The notes under the pieces are model-generated. The model worked only from the letters and a program-made list of their open reading frames with translations. It had not been told where the DNA came from and ran no database searches. Both the position numbers and the translations under genes were made by a program. A stretch of 64,000 nt of DNA from Strigamia acuminata (taxonomy: Eukaryota; Arthropoda; Chilopoda; Geophilomorpha; Linotaeniidae). The stretch covers positions 15,008,491-15,072,490 of the forward strand of contig OX442317.1 in assembly GCA_949358305.1 (NCBI GenBank), read 5' to 3'. How positions within the stretch are numbered: position 1 is the stretch's first letter; each line of letters starts with the position of its first letter. This document shows positions 34,573 through 46,403 of the stretch, piece by piece.

Positions 34573-37248
34573 CTATGTAATTCTTTGACGTAATAGGTTT
34601 GAAATCCATTCAGGTATTCTTTTACCAACAGCGACCAAGCTTAACTTGACCAGTGTATTTATCATCTGTTTCTGTTTCAGTGGATCTTTTGAATAGAAAC
34701 CATAGTCTTGATGAGTGAAAGAAAATTTCTGATTTTTGCCTACAAACGACTTCATCTTTGTGCAAGGCGATCTATATCGATACTTAGGACGACGTGCATC
34801 TGCTTCCTTTACCAATTCGATTTCTGCGCCAACATTTCGATCTTGTTTGATAATAGTTTGACTCAAAACGTCTCTTGTATTTCTGAATAGTAAAGGTTTT
34901 TTGTCTATTTTCAGCAACTCGAGAAGCTTTTCCTTTTTTCCCAAGAACATTGGGCCTTTAATCGATTGAATTTCCTCTAGATTACTTCGAATCGAGCCCC
35001 AGAAATTTAAAAAGTCCGGGTGGGATAACCTTACACTCCAATTCCGAGTCCAACTCTTCTCCACACGGTAACGAGGAATATTTTCCCGGCCGAAAGAACC
35101 AAGTAGCCAGCTCTTGACTGCATTTCCAGATCCTTCCTTTCGAGAAAGCATGGTCTTTGATGATTTGGGAAGGTTTGAGTTGACTGTGCAGAAACAACTT
35201 GACTTTTCATCTGAAATTTGACTCAACTTCTTGCGATGGACGACTTCCGATGCTTGAGTTGCGATTAGGACCGGATTTTTTGATTTGTTCCGGATAATTT
35301 GGCCTTGTTCTACCGAGAGACACGATACAGCTGCGCTAGTATCCGAATATTCATCCAAATCGTGGTTTGTGTTTCCAATCGAACCATTGGCAATCCAACC
35401 AAATATCGTGCGAGACAAACCAAATGTTTTGCTAATTCGTTTTCTTCCACAGAGAGCAACTTTCCAAAAGTTGTCACCTCCTATTAGGAAGTCAATTTCA
35501 TCCGTGACTGACGGATGCGGTTCAGCTAATTCCAATCCAAACGCCAATATTTTCTTGATAGTTTCGGCGTTTGTCAGTCCACTGACTGTGGGCAACGCTT
35601 TAGCTTTTAACGCATCAAATGTAAGCTTTTGATTTCCGTGACGTGACTGTAGCTCTACTGGAATTACGTCGTAATTAGCGGGAACCGCATGTTCATCATC
35701 CAATCGCTTCATCATGTATGCTACGGATCCCTTCTTTGTCATCCGAAGGCATTCGACCAATTTGGTAGATACGTACGACCGGTGACTCCCGGGGTCAAGA
35801 AGACCTCGGACGATAACTGGCTCCTTGTTTTTTCGGATTAATTGAGCTGAAAATACCATCAACTGAATACTCGATGCAACTGCTAAAGATACATTTGCAG
35901 AGACACTGGATTGGGTGGGAATTTCTTCTTTCTTTTCAGCAGGTTTCTCTTCACCTTTGGAGCAGATTATCGTGTGATGTCGACCCCCACATTTCCTGCA
36001 ACTGAAGCTTACCAAGCAGTCTTTCGCCGAATGATTTCTGCGGAGGCAATTAAAGCATAAGCGCTTTTGTTTAGCGATTTCTGTTCGTTCCGCAACAGTA
36101 AGAGAAGCGTCGCATTTCGCATTATAATGTGATCCGTCACAAAAAACGCAGACGATTTTTCCCGACCCCATTGGACCGGATGGTTTAGGTTTGTCCTTCC
36201 CTGACTGTGAGGTGAAACAGGTTGACATGGTGCCTTTTCGCGCAAAATCCGACTCTTTCGGTGACTTTTCTGATTTTTCTTGTTTTTTCTTAGATGCTTT
36301 TGCTTTCAGAACCGTTTCTTCAGCGAGCTCAGCAATCCGCAGTTCTTCCGCAACAAAGTCCACAAACTTTAGTACGTTGTCCATGCGACCCTGGTTGGTG
36401 CGGTGGTAACGTTTCGCTATGTCAGGTGGAAACTTTTCCAGAAGGTCAGGCACGAGGAAAAGACCAGCTGTTCGGATAGGTACATGTAGTTTATCGAGCG
36501 TTTTTAACGAGGATGAAATCGATGTCAACAATTGCTTGACCGGCAGGACTGGATACATCTCGTGTACCGCCTTGAGTTCGCGTATCGACTTTACCAACGC
36601 ATTCTTCTGATTAATTTCAGATCCATAACGACTTCTTAGCTCTGCCAATGCAAGAGAGTAAGAGTCTTTGGTTAGTGGAAAAGATCCAACGACCTTTTCC
36701 GCATCTCCGGTACAGGTTGACTTCAAGTATTGTAGTTTCTCGATGTCCGACAATTCATCGTTCTTGTCGACAGCAGCATCGAACATGTCTATATATGACT
36801 GGAACTTCAGTGGGCTTCCATCATATTTGGTGATCTCAATCTTGGGTAGGCGTAAGTTATGCTTCTTTGACGACACCGATGTGAATCCGGTGTTGAACGT
36901 CTGTGAAGCAATGGCACTAGCTCCCAAGGAGGTTGAACTGGTCCGGGCGACTTCCACTCGCTTCTTCAAGTGGTTGACCTTCGATCCAATCTTGTCCAAA
37001 CGAACGATGAAATCCAGATATTTCTCTCTTGCCAGGTGCGGTTGGAGAACGGTGAGATCATCTATCAATGTAGCGTGTTGCTCCTGAATTGATTGGGAAA
37101 TGGCATCCAACTCCCCAAAATCCTGCATGTTTGTTGACGTTCCCAACAAGTCTTCTATGTTCCCTATCTTCGATTTCCATAAGATTTCCCATTCTTCTAT
37201 CTGATCTGCGGACGGCGGCGCGACTGGAGTGGTTACTGGAAGTGACAT
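34573..37248 (-). CDS. gag: E3 Gag-protease polyprotein (891 aa), BEL/Pao family, lacking RT and integrase
   Basis: Encodes the capsid-forming Gag plus an aspartic protease that would cleave it in the virus-like particle. Residues about 10-110 look coiled-coil-like. Residues about 135-310 (LPKIEITKYDGSPLKF, later LKFVDFVAEEL) match the DUF1759-type BEL/Pao Gag core. Zinc knuckles begin at C367 (CVFCDGSHYNAKC), C398 (CFNCLRRNHSAKDC) and C417 (CRKCGGRHH). The protease active-site segment is LLDPGSHRS, D485, and the domain ends near FGWIANGS, about residue 622. The last 265 residues are Lys/Ser-rich and match nothing I recognise, where full elements would continue into reverse transcriptase. The ORF is unbroken. 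E4 carries the same ORF with about five amino-acid changes. The start is the first ATG of the frame, in AAAATGTCACTT. Confidence 0.93.
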   Translation of the reverse strand: MSLPVTTPVAPPSADQIEEWEILWKSKIGNIEDLLGTSTNMQDFGELDAISQSIQEQHATLIDDLTVLQPHLAREKYLDFIVRLDKIGSKVNHLKKRVEVARTSSTSLGASAIASQTFNTGFTSVSSKKHNLRLPKIEITKYDGSPLKFQSYIDMFDAAVDKNDELSDIEKLQYLKSTCTGDAEKVVGSFPLTKDSYSLALAELRSRYGSEINQKNALVKSIRELKAVHEMYPVLPVKQLLTSISSSLKTLDKLHVPIRTAGLFLVPDLLEKFPPDIAKRYHRTNQGRMDNVLKFVDFVAEELRIAELAEETVLKAKASKKKQEKSEKSPKESDFARKGTMSTCFTSQSGKDKPKPSGPMGSGKIVCVFCDGSHYNAKCDASLTVAERTEIAKQKRLCFNCLRRNHSAKDCLVSFSCRKCGGRHHTIICSKGEEKPAEKKEEIPTQSSVSANVSLAVASSIQLMVFSAQLIRKNKEPVIVRGLLDPGSHRSYVSTKLVECLRMTKKGSVAYMMKRLDDEHAVPANYDVIPVELQSRHGNQKLTFDALKAKALPTVSGLTNAETIKKILAFGLELAEPHPSVTDEIDFLIGGDNFWKVALCGRKRISKTFGLSRTIFGWIANGSIGNTNHDLDEYSDTSAAVSCLSVEQGQIIRNKSKNPVLIATQASEVVHRKKLSQISDEKSSCFCTVNSNLPKSSKTMLSRKEGSGNAVKSWLLGSFGRENIPRYRVEKSWTRNWSVRLSHPDFLNFWGSIRSNLEEIQSIKGPMFLGKKEKLLELLKIDKKPLLFRNTRDVLSQTIIKQDRNVGAEIELVKEADARRPKYRYRSPCTKMKSFVGKNQKFSFTHQDYGFYSKDPLKQKQMINTLVKLSLVAVGKRIPEWISNLLRQRIT

Positions 37249-38289
37249 TTTTCAGATAAGTAAACTTTGACAACAGGAATTGATTCTTTGTGTAAAAATA
37301 AAATCTCCTTTTCCAGTTGGATCCCAACCCAACGGACGACACACTAAGGGCAAAGCAGAGACACCAACAAACAAAAAGGACGGATTGACTTACACACTCG
37401 AATTTCGACCTCGAAATCCCACGTTCAAGGATCGATGCGACAGCGCTTAATTTATGTGAGCTAACTATTGACTTTGGAGATGACAAGGACCCCCAAAACC
37501 CCGAGTCACAATAAATTTCGATACGCTTATATCTACGGAAATGCACACTGGCGTAATTAAGACGACAATTGCTCTCTGCCTAATGCAGTAATGGCGAGCG
37601 AACTTGAGTATTTGCCCAGATTCAATTGTAGATTTAACAACCAAATTGCAAACAAAACACTCCTAACTGAATTATTCTCGAAAATCTTTTCTTATTAGAC
37701 CAAAACTGATCACTTGAATAAGACTTTGCTAAATAAACGATTTGTTTTCCCCCAAAGACCTGACTGAATGCTGGACATATACTTAAGAAGATTATATTTA
37801 ATTTATTTGAGACAAAATTATAAATATAAATCTTTGATTCAGATGGACATCGCATTGCGTTGTGTGATGATTGACGACTAGTTGACAGCCAGGAACGTCC
37901 GCGACCAGTGGTGCGCTGCGGCTTGAACTCCACACTGAGGACGTTGTCCACTCGAAGGAGATCCACTGTCACGACGACACAAAACGGGAAAAGGACGATT
38001 TGCTCCAAACAGGCGAATTCACTGCACGGCTCACTGTCACTTGGCACAAACTCAAGTGCGCACTTGAAGACAGACGGCGCTAAGCAGCTGGACACACCTG
38101 ATGCACTTGAAACACACCTTTTGGCACTTTCACAAGATACGTGACCGCAACTGACCGGAAATACAGGCGTACAACGGCGCACGGACGACACGCATACAAA
38201 AAGCACTGGTGCTTGACACTTGAAATGAGAGCAAATCATAAATCACACAATAAACCTGGCACAGACTCGAATTCGCGATGACACGAAGT
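37249..38289 (-). other. E3 leader between primer site and gag
   Basis: About 1.04 kb. A 201-codon minus-strand ORF (37634-38239) starts about 50 nt after the primer site. It is Cys/Ser/Val-rich at its N-terminus and has no recognised domain. E4 has the same ORF (49466-50071), but the copies are too similar overall for this to show selection. Small indels and substitutions between E3 and E4 cluster near 37490-37570. Packaging signals would be expected here but cannot be identified by eye. Confidence 0.6.
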
Positions 38290-38308
38290 ATCCTGGTCAC
38301 TGGGACCA
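38290..38308 (-). other. E3 primer-binding site, tRNA-His-like
   Basis: The element strand reads TGGTCCCAGTGACCAGGAT, 4 nt from the 5' LTR. GTGACCAGGAT matches the tRNA-His T-stem and acceptor complement. The first bases differ (CCCA for GCC), i.e. one substitution and one inserted base relative to E2. Confidence 0.6.
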
Positions 38309-38312
38309 AAAA

Positions 38313-39772
38313 TGTTGCAACTGGCCTGGGCTGGGCCAATTAAGAAACAAAGGACCTTCTTTTTGACCGCTGATTTTGTATAGTGGCTTTGAAGATTCAA
38401 TGTCCATCTGTCAGGCATCCAGAACAGCAGGTACTTTGGAGGAAACAAGGAGTTTTTACTCCTCACTCATTCTGTTAAAATCCACGGGAGTAAAAATAAA
38501 CATCGTTTAATATCATTGAAAACATGAATAACAGAGATACAATGCAGCGCGAGAGCAGAAACAAAGCAGTTACACTTAAAACAATAAACTATAACAAGTG
38601 CAATCACATAAGCATTGTATAAGGACATATGCACTTGAAAGTAAGGAAGCCTTAGGTCCCTAAAAAAGGGAGGAAATAAACCATCTGATACAAATAGACT
38701 ACCGTACAGGGCATCAAGTACATTTGCTTAAGCCTAACAACTGAAAACCTACATTAAATGTAATAAATCAGTTTTACAATCAATCTTTAGATGCTATATT
38801 CAAGAACCCATTAGAAATGCATTAAATCCTAGTAAATATTCATGAAACACAAGAAAAAGAATAAATATAGAGGTTTTCTACCAATCAAATTGCAGCTCTA
38901 CAGTGAGTGCAGTATTTACATCAGAAAGCATTATCATCATGCAATAAAACTTAATACTATTACATTGCTAATTACACAAATGCTCAATTACTCACAAATA
39001 CCTCATAAAACCCACAAAAAGGTAATTTTAAATACATCTTTACAGAGACACTTAAGCCACGCCCACAGCAATGGCGGACAAGGAGAGAGAGATTGCTCAT
39101 ATGAGCACAAAAGCAATCCAATTAACCTTCCAGGACAAGTGAGAGGCATTTTAAGGTAACAAATTAATTAATAGGCATACAAACAACTAATATAGGTGGT
39201 TTTTAATCCGTGACAGGACCTGGAACATTTCTACCAGCTGTCCAGAGGCGGACACGCATGGGAGGCGATCATTTGCACGCATTTTGGACGTTTTCACACC
39301 TGAAACGAGCGGTGTTGAACTCACATGCGCACAATAGACACACAGGACATTAAACAAGGTAGGAAAATTGCTAATAAACTGATAAAATGCACTGAATGCA
39401 TTTAAACATTAATAATAACAGTTAGATCTCTTCCAGTCCACATTTGAATTGAGCGAGATGCATCCAGCTTGTCGGACTGCTTACACTAATGAACTGGAAA
39501 TAGATAACACTCAAGAAACAGGTAAAATTTGCACAAAACGTTAATAAGTGACAACAAAAACTTACAAAGCAATATTTTGACATTTCAGATAATTAATTCA
39601 CATGGCAAACGCTTTTATACGGGGAAATATTCAGATAATTGACAAATTCGAACTCAAACACACAAGAATATTATTAAAAACGTTTTGTCTGTATTTCCAG
39701 GAAATTGCCACATGTATAGATTTTCTTCCTAGCCGGTAAACGTTTTGACAACTCCATTTGTTGCTAGCAACA
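38313..39772 (-). repeat. E3 5' LTR (right copy)
   Basis: 1460 bp, matching 33080-34539. It is the 5' LTR in element orientation. The TATA box is at 39612-39619 and the GCCAT motif at 39071-39076. The end GCTAGCAACA is followed directly by the ACTG duplication. Confidence 0.96.
39071..39076 (-). promoter_or_regulatory. GCCAT motif in E3 5' LTR (YY1/Pho-like)
   Basis: The plus strand has AGCAATGGCGGACAAGG; the element strand reads TCCGCCATTGCT. It occurs also in the 3' LTR (33838) and in E4 (45669, 50906). A nearby CCACGCCCAC on the plus strand resembles a KLF/Sp-type box. The antisense ATG opens a 23-codon ORF. Confidence 0.3.
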
Positions 39773-42700
39773 ACTGTGATGAGATCAAAAGTCTATTCTC
39801 CAAAATCATTGCTTGGATGTTGCTAAAACTTACATTGAAGCCTTCTACTAAGGTTTAAACACTATTTCAGAACATTCAGACACATTGGTCTTGTGGTGTT
39901 TGTGCTAAGTCAACTGTGACGTCAAATAAGATCAAAAGTTTATTCTTTCAAATCATTGCTTGGATGTTGCTAAAACTTACATTAAAGCTTTCTACTAAGG
40001 TTTAAACACTATTTCAGAACATTCAGAGACATTGGTCTTGTGATGTTTGTGCTAAGTCAACTGTGATGAGATCAAAAGTCTATTCTCCCAAATCATTGCT
40101 TGGATGTTGCTAAAACTTACATTGAAGCCTTCTACTAAGGTTTAAACACTATTTCAGAACATTCAGAGACATTGGTCTTGTGATGTTTGTGCTAAGTCAA
40201 CTGTGATGAGATCAAAAGTCTATTCTCCCAAATCATTGCTTGGATGTTGCTAAAACTTACATTGAAGCCTTCTACTAAGGTTTAAACACTATTTCAGAAC
40301 ATTCAGAGACATTGGTTTGTGGTGTTTGTGCTAAGTCAACTGTGATGTCAAATGAGATCAAAAATTTATTCTTTCAAATTATTGCTTGGATGTTGCTAAC
40401 ACTTACATTGAAGCCTTCTACTAAGGTTTAAACACTATTTCAGAACATTCAGAGACATTGGTCTTGTGATGTTTGTGCTAAGTCAACTGTGATGTCAAAT
40501 GAGATCAAAAGTTTATTCTTTCAAATCATTGCTTGGATGTTGCTAAAACTTACATTAAAGCCTTCTACTAAGGTTTAAACACTATTTCAGAACATTCAGA
40601 GACATTGGTCTTGTGATGTTTGTGCTAAGTCAACTGTGATGAGATCAAAAGTCTATTCTCCCAAATCATTGCTTGGATGTTGCTAAAACTTACATTGAAG
40701 CCTTCTACTAAGGTTTAAACACTATTTCAGAACATTCAGAGACATTGGTTTGTGGTGTTTGTGCTAAGTCAACTGTGATGTCAAATGAGATCAAAAGTTT
40801 ATTCTTTCAAATTATTGCTTGGATGTTGCTAACACTTACATTGAAGCCTTCTACTAAGGTTTAAATACTATTTCTAAACATTCAGAGACATTGGTCTTGT
40901 GGTGTTTGTGCTAAGTCAACTGTGATGAGATCAAAAGTCTATTCTCCCAAATCATTGCTTGGATGTTGCTAAAACTTACATTGAAGCCTTCTACTAAGGT
41001 TTAAACACTATTTCAGAACATTCAGAGACATTGGTTTGTGGTGTTTGTGCTAAGTCAACTGTGATGTCAAATGAGATCAAAAGTTTATTCTTTCAAATTA
41101 TTGCTTGGATGTTGCTAAAACTAACATTGAAGCCTTCTACTAAGGTTTAAACACTATTTCAGAACATTCAGAGACATTGGTCTTGTGATGTTTGTGCTAA
41201 GTCAACTGTGATGAGATCAAAAGTCTATTCTCCCAAATCATTGCTTGGATGTTGCTAAAACTTATATTAAAGCTTTCTACTAAGGTTTAAACACTATTTC
41301 AAAACATTCAGAGACATTGGTCTTGTGATGTTTGTGCTAAGTCAACTGTGATGAGATCAAAAGTCTATTCTCCCAAATCATTGCTTGGATGTTGCTAAAA
41401 CTTACATTGAAGCCTTCTACTAAGGTTTAAACACTATTTCAGAACATTCAGAGACATTGGTCTTGTGATGTTTGTGCTAAGTCAACTGTGATGTCAAATG
41501 AGATCAAAAATTTATTCTTTCAAATTATTGCTTGGATGTTGCTAACACTTACATTGAAGCCTTCTACTAAGGTTTAAACACTATTTCAGAACATTCAGAG
41601 ACATTGGTCTTGTGATGTTTGTGCTAAGTCAACTGTGATGTCAAATGAGATCAAAAGTTTATTCTTTCAAATCATTGCTTGGATGTTGCTAAAACTTACA
41701 TTAAATCCTTCTACTAAGGTTTAAACACTATTTCAGAACATTCAGAGACATTGGTCTTGTGATGTTTGTGCTAAGTCAACTGTGATGAGATCAAAAGTCT
41801 ATTCTCCAAAATCATTGCTTGGATGTTGCTAAAACTTACATTGAAGCCTTCTACTAAGGTTTAAACACTATTTCAGAACATTCAGACACATTGGTCTTGT
41901 GGTGTTTGTGCTAAGTCAACTGTGACGTCAAATGAGATCAAAAGTTTATTCTTTCAAATTATTGCTTGGATGTTGCTAAAACTTACATTGAAGCTTTCTA
42001 CTAAGGTTTAAACACTATTTCAGAACATTCAGAAACATTGGTCTTGTGGTGTTTGTGCTAAGTCAACTGTGATGAGATCAAAAGTCTATTCTCCCAAATC
42101 ATTGCTTGGATGTTGCTAAAACTTACATTGAAGCCGTCTACTAAGGTTTAAACACTATTTCAGAACATTTAGAGACATTGGTCTTGTGGTGTTTGTGCTA
42201 AGTCAACTGTGATGAGATCAAAAGTCTATTTTCCCAAATCATTTCTTGGATGTTGCTAAAACTTACATTAAAGCTTTCTACTAAGGTTTAAACACTATTT
42301 CAAAACATTCAGAGACATTAGTCTTGTGATGTTTGTGCTAAGTCAACTGTGATGAGATCAAAAGTCTATTCTCCCAAATCATTGCTTGGATGTTGCTAAA
42401 ACTTATATTAAAGCTTTCTACTAAGGTTTAAACACTATTTCAAAACATTCAGAGACATTGGTCTTGTGATGTTTGTGCTAAGTCAACTGTGATGAGATCA
42501 AAAGTCTATTCTCCCAAATCATTGCTTGGATGTTGCTAAAACTTACATTGAAGCCTTCTACTAAGGTTTAAACACTATTTCAGAACATTCAGAGACATTG
42601 GTCTTGTGATGTTTGTGCTAAGTCAACTGTGATGTCAAATGAGATCAAAAATTTATTCTTTCAAATTATTGCTTGGATGTTGCTAACACTTACATTGAAG

Positions 42701-44907
42701 CCTTCTACTAAGGTTTAAACACTATTTCAGAACATTCAGAGACATTGGTCTTGTGATGTTTGTGCTAAGTCAACTGTGATGTCAAATGAGATCAAAAGTT
42801 TATTCTTTCAAATCATTGCTTGGATGTTGCTAAAACTTACATTAAATCCTTCTACTAAGGTTTAAACACTATTTCAGAACATTCAGAGACATTGGTCTTG
42901 TGATGTTCGTGCTAAGTCAACTGTGATGAGATCAAAAGTCTATTCTCCAAAATCATTGCTTGGATGTTGCTAAAACTTACATTGAAGCCTTCTACTAAGG
43001 TTTAAACACTATTTCAGAACATTCAGACACATTGGTCTTGTGGTGTTTGTGCTAAGTCAACTGTGACGTCAAATGAGATCAAAAGTTTATTCTTTCAAAT
43101 TATTGCTTGGATGTTGCTAAAACTTACATTGAAGCTTTCTACTAAGGTTTAAACACTATTTCAGAACATTCAGAAACATTGGTCTTGTGGTGTTTGTGCT
43201 AAGTCAACTGTGATGAGATCAAAAGTCTATTCTCCCAAATCATTGCTTGGATGTTGCTAAAACTTACATTGAAGCCGTCTACTAAGGTTTAAACACTATT
43301 TCAGAACATTTAGAGACATTGGTCTTGTGGTGTTTGTGCTAAGTCAACTGTGATGAGATCAAAAGTCTATTCTCCCAAATCATTGCTTGGATGTTGCTAA
43401 AACTTACATTAAAGCTTTTTACTAAGGTTTAAACACTATTTCAAAACATTCAGAGACATTGGTCTTGTGATGTTTGTGCTAAGTCAACTGTGATGAGATC
43501 AAAAGTCTATTCTCCTAAATCATTGCTTGGATGTTGCTAAAACTTACATTGAAGCCTTCTACTAAGGTTTAAACACTATTTCAGAACATTCAGAGACATT
43601 GGTCTTGTGATGTTTGTGCTAAGTCAACTGTGATGTCAAATGAGATCAAAAGTTTATTCTTTCAAATCATTGCTTGGATGTTGCTAAAACTTACATTAAA
43701 GCTTTCTACTAAGGTTTAAACACTATTTCAGAACATTCAGAGACATTGGTCTTGTGATGTTTGTGCTAAGTCAACTGTGATGTCAAATGGGATCAAAAGT
43801 TTATTCTTCTAAATCATTGCTTGGATGTTGCTAAAACTTACATTGAAGCCTTCTACTAAGGTTTAAACACTATTTCAGAACATTCAGAGACATTGGTCTT
43901 GTGATGTTTGTGCTAAGTCAACTGTGATGTCAAATGAGATCAAAAGTTTATTCTTTCAAATCATTGCTTGGATGTTGCTAAAACTTACATTAAAGCTTTC
44001 TACTAAAGTTTAAACACTATTTCAGAACATTCAGAGACATTGGTCTTGTGGTGTTTGTGCTGTCAACTGTGATGAGATCAAAAGTCTATTCTCCCAAATC
44101 ATTGCTTAGATGTTGCTAAAACTTACATTGAAGCCTTCTACTAAGGTTTAAACACTATTTCAGAACATTCAGAGACATTGGTTTGTGGTGTTTGTGCTAA
44201 GTCAACTGTGATGTCAAATGAGATCAAAAGTTTATTCTTTCAAATTATTGCTTGGATGTTGCTAAAACTAACATTGAAGCCTTCTACTAAGGTTTAAACA
44301 CTATTTCAGAACATTCAGAGACATTGGTCTTGTGGTGTTTGTGCTAAGTCAACTGTGATGAGATCAAAAGTCTATTTTCCCAAATCATTTCTTGGATGTT
44401 GCTAAAACTTACATTAAAGCTTTCTACTAAGGTTTAAACACTATTTCAGAACATTCAGAGACATTGGTCTTGTGATGTTTGTGCTAAGTCAACTGTGATG
44501 AGATCAACAGTCTATTCTGCCAAATCATTGCTTGGATGTTGCTAAAACTTACATTAAAGCTTTCTACTAAGGTTTAAACACTATTTCAAAACATTCAGAG
44601 ACATTGGTCTTGTGATGTTTGTGCTAAGTCAACTGTGATGAGATCAATAGTCTATTCTCCCTAATCATTTCTTGGATGTTGCTAAAACTTACATTGAAAC
44701 CTTCTACTAAGGTTTAAACACTATTTCAGAACATTCAGAGACATTGGTTTGTGGTGTTTGTGCTAAGTCAACTGTGATGTCAAATGAGATCAAAAATTTA
44801 TTCTTTCAAATTATTGCTTGGATGTTGCTAACACTTACATTGAAGCCTTCTACTAAGGTTTAAACACTATTTCTAAACATTCAGAGACATTGGTCTTGTG
44901 GTGTTTG
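39773..44907 (+). repeat. Satellite array, block 4
   Basis: About 36 monomers begin with the right ACTG duplication of E3 and end with the left TTTG duplication of E4 (44904-44907). The 1141-bp higher-order period reappears: AAATCC variants at 41703 and 42844. A three-base deletion in GTGCTGTCAACTG near 44060 and several private point changes between 44500 and 44700 mark less homogenised monomers near the E4 junction. Confidence 0.97.
44904..44907. other. Left target-site duplication of E4 (TTTG)
   Basis: TTTG recurs at 51608-51611. Removing E4 restores GTGTTTGTGCTAAGTC, the normal monomer. Confidence 0.93.
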
Positions 44908-46370
44908 TGTTGCAACTGGCCTGGGCTGGGCCAATTAAGAAACAAAGGACCTTCTTTTTGACCGCTGATTTTGTATAGTGGCTTTGAAGATTCAATGTCC
45001 ATCTGTCAGGCATCCAGAACAGCAGGTACTTTGGAGGAAACAAGGTGTTTTTACTCCTCACTCATTCTGCTAATAAAATCCACGGGAGTAAAAATAAACA
45101 TCGTTTAATATCATTGAAAACATGAATAACACAGATACAATGCAGCGCAAGAGCAGAAACAAAGCAGTTACACTTAAAACAATAAACTATAACAAGTGCA
45201 ATCACATAAGCATTGTATAAGGACATATGCACTTGAAAGTAAGGAAGCCTTAGGTCCCTAAAAAAGGGAGGAAATAAACCATCTGATACAAATAGACTAC
45301 CGTACAGGGCATCAAGTACATTTGCTTAAGCCTAACAACTGAAAACCTACATTAAATGTAATAAATCAGTTTTACAATCAATCTTTAGATGCTATATTCA
45401 AGAACCCATTAGAAATGCATTAAATCCTAGTAAATATTCATGAAACACAAGAAAAAGAATAAATATAGAGGTTTTCTACCAATCAAATTGCAGCTCTACA
45501 GTGAGTGCAGTATTTACATCAGAAAGCATTATCATCATGCAATAAAACTTAAGACTATTACATTGCTAAATACACAAATGCCCAATTACTCACAAATACC
45601 TCATAAAACCCACAAAAAGGTAATTTTAAATACATCTTTACAGAGACACTTAAGCCACGCCCACAGCAATGGCGGACAAGGAGAGAGAGATTGCTCATAT
45701 GAGCACAAAAGCAATCCAATTAACCTTCCAGGACAAGTGAGAGGCATTTTAAGGTAACAAATTAATTAATAGGCATACAAACAACTAATATAGGTGGTTT
45801 TTAATCCGTGACAGGACCTGGAACATTTCTACCAGCTGTCCAGAGGCGGACACGCATGGGAGGCAATCATTTGCACGCATTTTGGACGTTTTCACACCTG
45901 AAACGAGCGGTGTTGAACTCACATGCGCACAATAGACACACAGGACATTAAACAAGGTAGGAAAATTGCTAATAAACTGATAAAATGCACTGAATGCATT
46001 TAAACATTAATAATAACAGTTAGATCTCTTCCAGTCCACATTTGAATTGAGCGAGATGCATCCAGCTTGTCGGACTGCTTACACTAATGAACTGGAAATA
46101 GATAACACTCAAGAAACAGGTAAAATTTGCACAAAACGTTAATAAGTGACAACAAAAACTTACAAAGCAATATTTTGACATTTCAGATAATTAATTCACA
46201 TGGCAAACGCTTTTATACGGGGAAATATTCAGATAATTGACAAATTCGAACTCAAACACACAAGAATATTATTAAAAACGTTTTGTCTGTATTTCCAGGA
46301 AATTGCCACATGTATAGATTTTCTTCCTAGCCGGTAAACGTTTTGACAACTCCATTTGTTGCTAGCAACA
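44908..46370 (-). repeat. E4 3' LTR (left copy)
   Basis: 1463 bp, beginning TGTTGCAACTGG and ending GCTAGCAACA on the plus strand. The element-strand TATAAAAG is at 46210-46217 and the GCCAT motif at 45669-45674. It differs from the E3 LTR at scattered bases but matches the right E4 LTR. Confidence 0.96.
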
Positions 46371-46397
46371 AAGATTGCCGGCCGAAAGAAAGAAACC
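46371..46397 (-). other. E4 polypurine-tract position
   Basis: Identical to E3: a TTTC-rich pyrimidine tract, then GGCCGGCAATCTT next to the 3' LTR. Confidence 0.6.
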
Positions 46398-46403
46398 GAC
46401 ATC

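Larger units (their letters stand above)
33080..39772 (-). mobile_element. E3: BEL/Pao-type element with gag-protease only, 6693 bp
   Basis: Two 1460-bp LTRs (33080-34539 and 38313-39772) bound a 3773-bp interior, with an ACTG target duplication outside. The primer site at 38290-38308 and the ORF direction both give minus orientation. The interior codes for one 891-residue protein with BEL/Pao Gag, three zinc knuckles and a DUF1758-type aspartic protease. Reverse transcriptase, RNase H and integrase are absent. The element is therefore incomplete yet has a clean ORF and matching LTRs, and E4 is a second copy of the same form. It is probably mobilised by a pol-encoding relative. Confidence 0.95.

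Noticed and set aside
34708-34890. Small plus-strand ORFs opposite the E3 gag ORF (and equivalents in E4 and E5)
   Set aside because: They are shadows of the long coding frame on the other strand.
37634-38239. 201-codon ORF in the E3 leader (also 49466-50071 in E4)
   Set aside because: No domain was recognised, and its conservation is no greater than that of the whole element, since E3 and E4 are nearly identical. Noted under the leader, not called as a gene.
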